Shown here: positions 44,701-52,642 of the stretch, in pieces | How positions within the stretch are numbered: position 1 is the stretch's first letter | Layout of the letters: every line of letters begins with the position of its first letter | Source of the DNA: Sansalvadorimonas sp965243775 | GTDB taxonomy: Bacteria > Pseudomonadota > Gammaproteobacteria > Pseudomonadales > Endozoicomonadaceae | Direction of reading: 5' to 3' | Length of the DNA stretch: 64,000 bases | Assembly: GCA_965243775.1 (NCBI GenBank) | Contig: CBDEWF010000002.1 | Coordinates: 206,691-270,690, forward strand | The notes under the pieces: model-generated | Told to the model about the DNA's origin: nothing | Database searches by the model: none | Seen by the model: the letters and a program-made list of their open reading frames with translations, nothing else | Program-made: the position numbers and the translations under genes

Positions 44701-46282
44701 TGGAAACCACACTCGCTTTAGTCGAACCTGCTGTGACTTTAACATCATCAAAATCAACCTTGAGCTTAACAGGTGCCACATTGCCCCTACCCTTCAGGGC
44801 TTCAACTGTTTTGTACATCTGTTTTGCCAGCCCACGCATATTGGCTAACAGGCCAGTTGTTTCATTTTTGCTGTCCAGGTAGCTGGTCAGACTTTTGGCA
44901 ACCTCACCCCCTATGGTCACAGTCATGGTATTGGCTTCTAGACCGAGATCAAGAGGTTCAACACCGTCAATGGGAGTATTAATCTGAGCCCTCAGATCCC
45001 CCAGTGTTATATCAACATAGTACTGGCCATTCTCGTCCCTGCGGGTTTTTATAGCCTTTGGCCAAACCTTGACACCAGTGAGTACAGTTGGTGGATCACC
45101 AAATGATAACTTGGGAATATCCAGGGGAGACAAGGCTTCTTTCTTATGGTGCACCCTTCTCAGGTTGAACAGCATCGTAACTAACTGCTTTGCTATTTCA
45201 TCCCGGGTTTTCTTTACTTCTGCCAGCTGTCTATCCAGATCTCTGCTTTGCTCAATCAGGCGCTGCTTTTCAGAATCAAGAAATATAAGTTTATCCTCAA
45301 CTTGCTCAAGCCCCTGACGGAGAGTATCAATACGTTTGGTATTTTGTTGCAGCTGGTTATACAGAGCCTGTCGTTTCCCTTCTCTTTTGCGTAGCTTTTC
45401 TTCCGGGTCTTCTCTCCTGCTTGCTGGTATCAACCTGTTAAATCCCCTGACTTCTGGCTCCTGCCCCCTGGCAATTTTTTCATCCAACTTTTGAATCTTG
45501 GTGTTACAGGCTATTATCTTTTTCTCCAGTTTATTGCTCAGCTCTTTCCAACGTTTCTTTTTATCTCTTTCGTTTTTTTGTCTAACCTCAAGCGCCCTGT
45601 TTTGAGTCCGCAACTCCTCTTTTTTCTCTTTTAAAGGGCTATCCTCACCACCAGAGGCAATAAATTCACTGAGCTTCTTTCTGGCAATCCAGCCCATCAG
45701 GCGTTCAAGTTTGTTTGGATGGCGACTTCTTGCATTACGGGCAACTATCTGATCAATGTAACTGTCCAGATCCTGGTTAGTCAGTTGTTCAAATTCAGCC
45801 CCATAGCCCTCCTCTGCGGAATTAATCTCCTGATCAGGAGGGCGGGCAGCATCAAGTGCAGGCCACTGTTCTTCAGAGGCAGCGGCCTGCACTTGGTGCT
45901 GTGGCTGTGTGGCCTGGGTCCCGGCAGGTTCAGTTTCAGAAAAAAGGCTTGAAGACCTGTCAGAGGAAGGGGATAAAGAGCCCTCCTCCGTCACGTTCCT
46001 GTCAATCTGTGCATTTCCGTTACGGGAAAGCAGGACATCAGGTGAAGCTGCTTCCACATCCCGATCATTAACATGACTGGATTCTGGTTCGGAAGTGCCG
46101 GGTTTTGGTTTGGGGAAGGCTTTAGGCAGCCTTACCTGGATTTTTTGTAATTTTTTACTGGCCCACTGGACAAAGCTCTTTCTTCGCTGTTGGGGAGTAG
46201 ATGAAACAGCCCCATGAGTCTTTGAAGAGGTATGAGCAAGAGTTTGTGACTGCTGCCTCCTGCGATATATGAATCTGTTCAT
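41780..46282 (-). CDS. Giant coiled-coil / beta-rich / TPR protein of unknown function
   Basis: 1500 residues, no signal peptide, basic N-terminus (MNRFIYRRRQQSQTLAHTSS). Parts: a Pro/Ser-rich disordered stretch to about 180; a long charged coiled coil at about 190-400 (KKEELRTQNRALEVRQKNER, LRQGLEQVEDKLIFLDSEKQ); a beta-rich region of repeated short strands at about 400-1050, loosely like AsmA or other beta-repeat scaffolds; a helical linker; and TPR or Sel1-like repeats near the end (YEERAIEHLGETIKKYPKNS, DCEQALHYYLKAAMAGNSSI). I recognise no catalytic motif. Size, lack of export signal and setting suggest a cytosolic or secreted effector-like protein, but that is inference. The hairpin at 46309-46329 lies just before its start. 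Confidence 0.6.
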   Translation of the reverse strand: MNRFIYRRRQQSQTLAHTSSKTHGAVSSTPQQRRKSFVQWASKKLQKIQVRLPKAFPKPKPGTSEPESSHVNDRDVEAASPDVLLSRNGNAQIDRNVTEEGSLSPSSDRSSSLFSETEPAGTQATQPQHQVQAAASEEQWPALDAARPPDQEINSAEEGYGAEFEQLTNQDLDSYIDQIVARNARSRHPNKLERLMGWIARKKLSEFIASGGEDSPLKEKKEELRTQNRALEVRQKNERDKKKRWKELSNKLEKKIIACNTKIQKLDEKIARGQEPEVRGFNRLIPASRREDPEEKLRKREGKRQALYNQLQQNTKRIDTLRQGLEQVEDKLIFLDSEKQRLIEQSRDLDRQLAEVKKTRDEIAKQLVTMLFNLRRVHHKKEALSPLDIPKLSFGDPPTVLTGVKVWPKAIKTRRDENGQYYVDITLGDLRAQINTPIDGVEPLDLGLEANTMTVTIGGEVAKSLTSYLDSKNETTGLLANMRGLAKQMYKTVEALKGRGNVAPVKLKVDFDDVKVTAGSTKASVVSRAVAMARRNPRSSLHQVMAGLPVQVEGHVNHLRLTSAGEVAAELDCDDVEIVLKPDSSGPALGAGAAPERTRFAAVEASAAQAKVRLAGPLKLVGCLGQQLKVYDPLSQLGVDVSPGTLENLPDSVSRQLDLKACNLKISLGREVHNRTTLASPDKPVWFVEGASHSHVEAETLEVKNTGDLGIDGQLHKVGLDVRSNGKKSDVVFQVGEDGRSAGHADITCAPGVIPSLGRTANVRRLNELQARGQLHLDLSGRNMLAYDSDSETVTFTGSELQANAATPVFIKAGGARVSLPHSLNGQAKGARVSTSKSKLVSGFEEQRTEAHLDLLNTDGDGEITVETDLRNDEDGQETAGRVFKIPLRGHLEVHDLGPTAVKHTHSSKRRSREVVMLHPRRVAAREIGSGNIHITEVAVALDEELTGTAQLRDVEVQFNDLLNPLKIGKTEGGAPARRISRLLNFILRNKTLVMDGRVAVTCGCFTLSDLAAANVRVITDKKIAREKLTAELSDLQDEIGTDQPTQSQLNRVRELEGKLQMLTPASLTDRCVATVVNLGVRVVTGLLGGKIIRISSRDNAPVIRSRLAGELPIPVPRKLQEVISLGPDGVVNIPAAQCLKSGVFCFPKSVEKKLYSLVKSVMSGSVADLNHYKVNVQKCLEDPTRIPEALYLLQMFPLEAVIAQIQGQAGPSLVSGLKQIADLAASRRETVQVALAIHNNLSALGVPTDEPVLQKLENCIVEHAMDATELAELLYCQGYEERAIEHLGETIKKYPKNSRALKNLADMLWKQGDCEQALHYYLKAAMAGNSSIIETLEKHAEGPPANSAARLHLGALRLRKEAFEHDAGAFFKGVMDLEMLVTDTQYANAAKTILLKRCERAWLVSQDLEVEEWQLWHKSVNETVAALRKGQRPSLNDDTYYKMAMSLMYSCNGIDQDLDAAELVFENMNHHPPKVAAHRQILMRELKRRRLAQKNNKAA

Positions 46283-46308
46283 CCCTGAACTCCCACAACT
46301 AAAGCAGA

Positions 46309-46329
46309 GCCTGCGTAATATACGCAGGC
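46309..46329 (-). terminator. Short hairpin between DUF4139 gene and giant-protein gene
   Basis: Perfect 9-bp inverted repeat GCCTGCGTA / TACGCAGGC with a 3-base loop, lying after the DUF4139 stop and before the giant gene start on the minus strand. No U-tract, so termination is uncertain. Confidence 0.4.
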
Positions 46330-46375
46330 CTGATCTCAGTCTAGGAAGGAGCTCTCCGGGGAAGGTCGGAAAGTG

Positions 46376-47758
46376 TCAGTTTTTCCGGTAGGTGCTGGTG
46401 AAGGTCAGTGTGGTTGTCTGCCCTGCCGGGATACTGACAGAGTAGCCTTCGCCCTGCTTGATAACGGGTTTGGATAACTGCATATGCATAAGACTGCGGT
46501 CGGTATCTTCCAGATTCAGGGTCACATCCTGATCCTGGCTATTAGTCACCACCAGCTGCCAGTCGGCCTGCCACTGGCCCGACTGCTGCCGGGTTACCAG
46601 GCGTTTTCTCTCCACCGTAAGGGTGTAGGATTCCCCCAAAGCCAGAGCCACCGGCTGGCCGGCAGCTGTCTGGGGGATAGAGCTCACACTGACAAGTCGA
46701 AATACACCACCACTGTCCTGTTCCAGAACCTGAACCGGACCAGCGGGAAGGTCACTGTCTGCAGTAAAGGTCAGCACCCGCTTCGGATGCTCTTTAATGG
46801 CCCGGTTTCCTGGATGGCTGTTGCCATAGAAACTGTATTTATAGGTGTTTTCATAACGGCTGCCATGCTGGTCAAACAGCGGCACACTGAGCTCTCCCTT
46901 GGCAGGAAGGCTGTACGTTCCGGGAACATCGATAAACAGCAGGTCAACAAAACGCTGAGAGGCCGGAGCTTCTGATTCAGTAGCCATAACCATCATCTTG
47001 CGTGAAAACAGCTCCTCACCACTTCTGCCCAGATCCCCGGATGCCAGCTGCAGGGAGACATTGTTGTAACTGGTTGTTGAATGATTCTCCAGGTGGGCGG
47101 AAAGATTCAGATCCAGAGATTTGTCCCCAGGCCGGGTCACTATGCGATAGTGGTTACTATATTGAAGCCCTCGGTTCAGATAGGCCAGAGAGAGATTATC
47201 AGCCGGATTATTCAAATCAAAACTGGCTTCAAGAAAGGACGAAAAACTCTGGGCCAGTAGAGTTTCACTGTCTATGCTCCTGATCGACAATAGTCCCGGA
47301 TCCCACTGAAAAATATCCTGTCGGCCATCCTCAAGGAGCAGGATCCCGGTATCCTGCTGCCAGTTTAGAAGTGTGCCCCGCAGTGGATCATCCCGCCCGC
47401 TCTGAAACAGTTCAACCTCACGCCCCACCAGCTGTTGTATGAATTGATCCTTACCGGACATGGGTCTGCGCCAGAACAGGCTTTTTGGTCCTACAGTCCG
47501 TCCAGCCTCAAGCGCGTCAAGCTGCAGGGTTTCCAGATCCCAATAATCAAAATCTGGTTGAAGCTTCAGCACAGAGGCTCCGGCAGGAAGGGCAGTAGTC
47601 AGCTCTTGAGTCACCACAGCCTGGCCTTCGTACATAGTCATACGAGTCAAGCGGCTGGCATCCGGCTTGATCGTAACCTGGGAAACCTCAGCAGCTCCGG
47701 CCTGCATGGCTAAAATGAGCGTTAATACCAGAGACGGCAAACAGTATTTGTTTTTCAT
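46376..47758 (-). CDS. DUF4139 domain-containing exported protein
   Basis: 460 residues. A signal peptide (KYCLPSLVLTLILAMQAGAA) precedes a mature region with the DUF4139 pattern: N-terminal Ala-rich EVSQVTIKPDAS, middle strands LDLNLSAHLENHSTTSYNNV, and the C-terminal half LPAKGELSVPLFDQHGSRYE, VQVLEQDSGGVFRLVSV and VTNSQDQDVTLNLEDT. Members of the family are periplasmic or surface proteins; some are annotated as mucoidy inhibitor MuiA-like, with no proven reaction. It follows the RND pump gene by three bases, so it is the last gene of that operon, an unusual partner for a pump. Confidence 0.8.
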   Translation of the reverse strand: MKNKYCLPSLVLTLILAMQAGAAEVSQVTIKPDASRLTRMTMYEGQAVVTQELTTALPAGASVLKLQPDFDYWDLETLQLDALEAGRTVGPKSLFWRRPMSGKDQFIQQLVGREVELFQSGRDDPLRGTLLNWQQDTGILLLEDGRQDIFQWDPGLLSIRSIDSETLLAQSFSSFLEASFDLNNPADNLSLAYLNRGLQYSNHYRIVTRPGDKSLDLNLSAHLENHSTTSYNNVSLQLASGDLGRSGEELFSRKMMVMATESEAPASQRFVDLLFIDVPGTYSLPAKGELSVPLFDQHGSRYENTYKYSFYGNSHPGNRAIKEHPKRVLTFTADSDLPAGPVQVLEQDSGGVFRLVSVSSIPQTAAGQPVALALGESYTLTVERKRLVTRQQSGQWQADWQLVVTNSQDQDVTLNLEDTDRSLMHMQLSKPVIKQGEGYSVSIPAGQTTTLTFTSTYRKN

Positions 47759-47761
47759 TGT

Positions 47762-50700
47762 TCAGACCTGCCTGTCAGTTGCAGAGGCCAGTAAATCCAG
47801 TAAAGAGTGTTTCATCTGAAGTCCTTTCATTCGAATATGCTCAAGAGAGACCAGCATTGCCGGAACCACCAGCAGAATCAGGGCAGTACCAAATGCCAGG
47901 CCGAAAACAATCGATGTCGCCATGGGGATCAGGAACTGAGCCTGCACCGAGGTTTCAAACAAAATGGGCAAAAGCCCGGAGATGGTCGTAAGAGAAGTCA
48001 GCAGCACAGCCCTCAATCGTTGGCAGGCCGCTTCCGTTATCGCCTCAAAAATCTCCACTCCCTGATCCCGCAGTTTACGATAAAACGTCAGCAGTACAAT
48101 GGAATCGTTGACAACTATACCGGCCAGACCAAATAGTCCGAACTGGGACATAACGGTCAGATCCAGCCCGGTAAGCCAGTGTCCAAACAGGGCTCCTGTG
48201 ATACCAAACGGTATAGCCAGCATCACAGTCACCGGCCAGCTGTAGGAAGAAAATACCCAGGCCAGCACGATGTAAATCAAGGCAAGGGCAATGAACAGCC
48301 CCATCAGCATCTCATTCATCATGTTCTGCTGCTCGGCGCTGCGTCCTTCATAGCCATAACGCAGCCCATAACGCGCCATCAATTCGGGCAGAACAGTCTG
48401 TTCCAGCTGCTCCAATACCTGTCTGGCATTGGATATCTTTTCATCCACATCGGCGCTGATCTGTACGGCAAGTTCTCCATCTACCCGTTTCAGGGTATCC
48501 AGTCCGCGGACACTGGAAAAACTAACCAGATTATCCAGCCGTTCGGTTTTATCCGGTCCGAATACGACTGGAAAGTCAGAAATCGTCGCAAGCTGCTCAC
48601 GCTGTTCACGACTCAGACGCAACCTGACCTCCACCTCTTCGTAGCGGTCATGGTAAATCTGCAACCTCTGTCCGGCAACTGCTGTTCTCAACCTCTGGCC
48701 AATCTCCTGCCGGGACAGCCCAAGAGCCCGCCCTTCCGGTTTCAGATCAAACAGAATCTGTTCACGACCATAAGGAAGGTCATCTTCGATATTACTGACC
48801 CCGGAATATGAAGCCAGTACATCTTGCAGTTCCAGTGACGCGGATTTCAAGGCATCAACATCTGGGCCTATCAGTTTCAGTTCAATGGCCTTGCCGGGAG
48901 GGCCAGCCTTGGCCTGGGCTATGGTAAATCGCTCCAGTCCTTCAGGCATGACAACATGTTTTTTCCAGGCCCGGATCAACTCAGCATTGGTTGTTGAGCG
49001 CTCCTCCGCTGACTTCAGATCAACAATTAAAGTGCCAAAATTTTCCCCATTATTCTTACTGGAGAAAAGACCAAACTGCCCGTGGCTTTGCAAACGGAAA
49101 GAGTGGCGAACAATCTCCTCACCCAGCGTCTGCTCGGCCTGGACCAACCCGCTCTCCAGCTCCTGCAGAAACATACTCACTTCTTTCTGGGATGTTCCCG
49201 GGACAAACTGGAAAGCCGCCTGCATGGTCTGGCCATCAATTGTTGGAAAGAATGTGAAGCGGATATGACCTGAAGCCACCATGCTCAAACTGATAACAAA
49301 CAGAGCTACTGCGCCAGTGATTGTTGTGTTCTTGTTTCTAACTGCTGCGGAAACAACAGGCCGAAACTTTGTTTCCCGAAAATTATCAAAGGCAGCATCA
49401 AGCCTGATACGCAGCTTTCCTGGCTGGTATGTTTTTTTCCCAAAAGAGTGATACAAGTGTCCGGGAAGAATCAGAAAACACTCCACCAGAGAAGCAACAA
49501 TCACACAGATGACCACAGTGGGTATATCAACCAGAATATTGCCGACATTCCCCTCCAGAATCAGCAGGGGAATGAATGCGGCAATTGTCGTCAGAGAAGC
49601 AGCCGTCACCGGAGCCAGCATCCGCAGGGCACCAGCAATGGCAGCCGAGCGAGGCTCCTCTCCTTTCTGGATATGGGCCAGAATATCTTCACCGACAACA
49701 ATGGCATCATCCACGATAATACCCAGCACCATAATCAATCCAAACAGGCTGATCAGGTTTATGCTGCCACCAATCAGTTCCAGAATGGCCAATGCCGCCA
49801 GAAACGAAATCGGAATACCAACTGAAACCCAGAAAGCAACATTGACATTCAGAAACAGAAACAGAATGGCGACAACGAGAATCAACCCTCCAAGACCATT
49901 CTTTATAAGCAGCTGCAGACGTTCATTGAGATAGGACCAATTTTCATCGTAGACAATCAAGTCAATGCTTTCGGGCAACTGCTGCCGTATATCTGCAGTC
50001 CACTGCTGAAGAATGCCAGCGGCTTCGAGAGTATCATCGCCACTGGTGCGATAGAGCGTCATCTGTACCGCTGGTTTCTCACCAACATAAAGGCGGGGAG
50101 AGCTCTCTCCCCCTTCCATCTTCACAGTAGCAATATCACCCAGCCTGACCACAACACCATCACTGCCTGTTACTACCGGCAGATCAGCAAACTCCCTTGG
50201 AAGACGTGCCTGCCCCAGGCTGCGCAAAGGTCGCTCAACAGTTCCAACTCCAGCTGTTCCTGCCGGAGTATCAACACTGCGGGAGCGTATGGCGGAAGCG
50301 ATCTGGGGAAGTGTGGTACCCAGCCGGTGCAGCTGGTCACTGTCTACCTCGATTGACAGTTCCAGGTCAGGCAGCCCGGTAAAGGAGACCTTGCGAATCC
50401 CCCGGGCCAGAATATCCTGCTCAAGTCGCCTTATCAGAGGACGCAACTCTTCCAGAGATGTTCCACCTGCGATCACAATTTTGGCGACCGGCTCAAAACG
50501 TTCAACTCTGCTGACCACCGGTGTTTCAGCATCATCCGGTAATGTCGTTACTGTGTTCACTGCCTGTCGAACACGGTCCGTGACATCTCCCACATCGGCA
50601 GAGCGATCTATCTCCAGCCGAATACGGCTCAGCCCGGGAGACGATGAAGAAAAGTAGCGGTCGATACCGGCAAGGCTTTTGACCTCCCGTTCCAGAGGAA

Positions 50701-50911
50701 TAGTTATCGCCTGCTGGATATCTTCTGCCGTTGCCCCGGTCCAGGTTGTTGAAATGGTGACAACATCAATTTCAAAAGTAGGGAAAAACTGGGTATTCAA
50801 TCGCTGCAGGCCCCAGAGACCTGCCAGAATCATCAGCGACATGACCAGGTTGGCAGCCACCCGGTGACTGGTAAACAGAGCGATAGGCGATAGACCAGAG
50901 CGAGTGCTCAT
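47762..50911 (-). CDS. RND-family efflux transporter, inner-membrane subunit
   Basis: 1049 residues, usual RND length. The N-terminal helix (VAANLVMSLMILAGLWGL) is followed by the porter loop, helices 2-6 (NGLGGLILVVAILFLFLNVN, IVDDAIVVGEDIL), a second periplasmic loop and helices 8-12 (GLFIALALIYIVLAWVFSSY, LFGLAGIVVNDSIVLLTFYR). The proton-relay Asp lies in GIIVDDAIVVGED, which has one D-D pair as in many RND pumps. It starts ATGA-coupled to the membrane-fusion gene (4-base overlap at 50908-50911). Substrate cannot be inferred from the sequence. No outer-membrane channel gene lies in the window, so a TolC-type partner must be elsewhere. Confidence 0.95.
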   Translation of the reverse strand: MSTRSGLSPIALFTSHRVAANLVMSLMILAGLWGLQRLNTQFFPTFEIDVVTISTTWTGATAEDIQQAITIPLEREVKSLAGIDRYFSSSSPGLSRIRLEIDRSADVGDVTDRVRQAVNTVTTLPDDAETPVVSRVERFEPVAKIVIAGGTSLEELRPLIRRLEQDILARGIRKVSFTGLPDLELSIEVDSDQLHRLGTTLPQIASAIRSRSVDTPAGTAGVGTVERPLRSLGQARLPREFADLPVVTGSDGVVVRLGDIATVKMEGGESSPRLYVGEKPAVQMTLYRTSGDDTLEAAGILQQWTADIRQQLPESIDLIVYDENWSYLNERLQLLIKNGLGGLILVVAILFLFLNVNVAFWVSVGIPISFLAALAILELIGGSINLISLFGLIMVLGIIVDDAIVVGEDILAHIQKGEEPRSAAIAGALRMLAPVTAASLTTIAAFIPLLILEGNVGNILVDIPTVVICVIVASLVECFLILPGHLYHSFGKKTYQPGKLRIRLDAAFDNFRETKFRPVVSAAVRNKNTTITGAVALFVISLSMVASGHIRFTFFPTIDGQTMQAAFQFVPGTSQKEVSMFLQELESGLVQAEQTLGEEIVRHSFRLQSHGQFGLFSSKNNGENFGTLIVDLKSAEERSTTNAELIRAWKKHVVMPEGLERFTIAQAKAGPPGKAIELKLIGPDVDALKSASLELQDVLASYSGVSNIEDDLPYGREQILFDLKPEGRALGLSRQEIGQRLRTAVAGQRLQIYHDRYEEVEVRLRLSREQREQLATISDFPVVFGPDKTERLDNLVSFSSVRGLDTLKRVDGELAVQISADVDEKISNARQVLEQLEQTVLPELMARYGLRYGYEGRSAEQQNMMNEMLMGLFIALALIYIVLAWVFSSYSWPVTVMLAIPFGITGALFGHWLTGLDLTVMSQFGLFGLAGIVVNDSIVLLTFYRKLRDQGVEIFEAITEAACQRLRAVLLTSLTTISGLLPILFETSVQAQFLIPMATSIVFGLAFGTALILLVVPAMLVSLEHIRMKGLQMKHSLLDLLASATDRQV

Positions 50912-52242
50912 AATTGGGCCTCACTCTGCTGGTCAGAGGAGCTTTTCTGTTTTTGTTTTTGTTTCTCTTTCACCGACACCTGCATACCACTGATTGCGCT
51001 GGCGATTCGGGTTACCAGAATTTCATCTCCTTCCTGCAATCCCGCACCAGAGACCAGTAACCACTCCCGGCCGTTTGCTGACATGTCCCCCAGATGCTGT
51101 ACTTCAACAGCTTCAAGGCGGCTGTTCTTATCAATGCGATAAATATAACTATCCCGGTATAAAGCATCGGGGGGTATCTGAACAGCCTGCTGGCTTAAAG
51201 GCACCTGTAGCTCAATGATCTGGGCGCGCCCGTAAACCAGGTTCTGCGCCTGTCCGTCCGCCAGTCTGAACATGGCATCAACACCACCGCGGCCACTATC
51301 CACTGATGCGGCCAGGCGGTTCAGCTCCAGGGGAATAAATCCATCACTGACCTGCAATTGTGCCAAAACCTTTTTCTTTGACTTGATCAGCCTGCGAACA
51401 ACTGACAGATAACGATCCGGGATCTGAGCGCGGACTTCCAACTGTTCAGTATCAAACATCTCTATCACGGGATCTCCTGTCCGTACCCGCTCTCCATTAG
51501 CAACCTTCAATGAACTGATCCGACCTGAGAAGGGTGCACGAATCTGGCTACGCTCCAGGTCAAGCTGTGCCTGCTGGAGCAAGGCTCTGGATCGTTCTAA
51601 TTGAGCTTCCATCTGCTTTTTTCGGTTATCTGCATCATTGACAGATTGCTCCCGGCCCAGCACAACCAGCTGCTGTCTGGCCAGGTTGCTGATGGCTGTC
51701 TCCAGATGACTTTCCGAAATCAGATTCTTCTCTTTTAGAATAAGCTGCCGCTGTCGTTCTTTTTCAGAGTTCTCCAGAAGAATCTTTTCCTGCTCCAGTG
51801 CTTTCTGGTCTGTTGCTGCACGCAACTGTTCAGATTTAAGCCGGGCTTCCATATCAACAACATCGGCTTCCCTCTGGGCAACAACCAACTGCTGATCACG
51901 AATGTCCATGGCAACCAGCAGGTCACCCTGCTGCACAGCTTCGCCCTCCAGCACTTTGGCATCTTTGATATAGGCGGTAACGGGTGAAGCCAGGGATACA
52001 AACGACGGCGTTTCAACCCGGCCATAGAGAGTGGCTTCCACAGAGTGCTGATTGAAAGCAACCGGCATAGTACGTACTGACCATTCATTCTGCCTGGCCT
52101 TTGAAGGTTTTGGCTTTTCAGATGAAGAAAACAGAAATGTAATAACAAGTACCGTCGCCAGGACAATAACAATGGGCCAGCGGTAAGGAAGTCTGGTAAA
52201 ACGGTCAATCAGGGCTGGGGGCATCAATGATACCTGTTGCAT
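50908..52242 (-). CDS. RND efflux periplasmic adaptor (HlyD/MFP family)
   Basis: 444 residues. An N-terminal anchor helix (YRWPIVIVLATVLVITFLF) is followed by a biotinyl-lipoyl-like half (SLASPVTAYIKDAKVLEGEA, VQQGDLLVAMD), a coiled-coil hairpin (about residues 125-225), the second lipoyl half (IRAPFSGRISSLKVANGERV, RTGDPVIEM), and a beta-barrel with a membrane-proximal domain (GLQEGDEILVTRIASAISGM). The C-terminal Lys/Gln tail (KEKQKQKQKSSSDQQ) is odd. First gene of the operon with the RND pump and the DUF4139 gene. An internal ATG (52224) is an alternative start with a better-placed AGG. Confidence 0.93.
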   Translation of the reverse strand: MQQVSLMPPALIDRFTRLPYRWPIVIVLATVLVITFLFSSSEKPKPSKARQNEWSVRTMPVAFNQHSVEATLYGRVETPSFVSLASPVTAYIKDAKVLEGEAVQQGDLLVAMDIRDQQLVVAQREADVVDMEARLKSEQLRAATDQKALEQEKILLENSEKERQRQLILKEKNLISESHLETAISNLARQQLVVLGREQSVNDADNRKKQMEAQLERSRALLQQAQLDLERSQIRAPFSGRISSLKVANGERVRTGDPVIEMFDTEQLEVRAQIPDRYLSVVRRLIKSKKKVLAQLQVSDGFIPLELNRLAASVDSGRGGVDAMFRLADGQAQNLVYGRAQIIELQVPLSQQAVQIPPDALYRDSYIYRIDKNSRLEAVEVQHLGDMSANGREWLLVSGAGLQEGDEILVTRIASAISGMQVSVKEKQKQKQKSSSDQQSEAQL

Positions 52243-52402
52243 ATTTCAGTCATTATTCAGGCCGCCATTAGCCCGCCACCCTGATTATGCCAGAGAAGAT
52301 CTCCCTATGTACGGGACAAAACATTTAAAAGTACCTCAAACGTTATTCGGTCATCTTTCGCACACAGGTTTTTGAGTGCTCGCCTGGGCCTGTAATGTTT
52401 AT

Positions 52403-52642
52403 TCAGTGGTAATTGATCAGCCTCACCCAGTGCCCAACCAGCAGGCACCATGCAAATGCGATGGCAAGAAGCCCCATGAGTTTGTTCATACGATGTTCGT
52501 CATATGGGTAGACTCCATGTCGAACCCTCGACTTTTCAAGCAACCGAATAGAGGCTCCTTGCCAGGAGATGGAGATTACAAAGTAATTCACATCCTTGGA
52601 GCTATGTTTCCAGTTTGTTCTGTCTATGCACAGCGGACACAC
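52403..52642 (-). pseudogene. IS4-type transposase remnant
   Basis: 79-codon frame. CIDRTNWKHSSKDVNYFVIS is the RTNW box around the second Asp of the DDE core of IS4-type transposases. After an internal deletion it continues with the C-terminal region (HRMNKLMGLLAIAFAWCLLV, GHWVRLI). It overlaps the 3' end of the 765-residue gene by 41 bases, in a different frame. The remnant is inactive. Its upstream edge is where that gene's own coding sequence seems to stop being its own. Confidence 0.7.
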
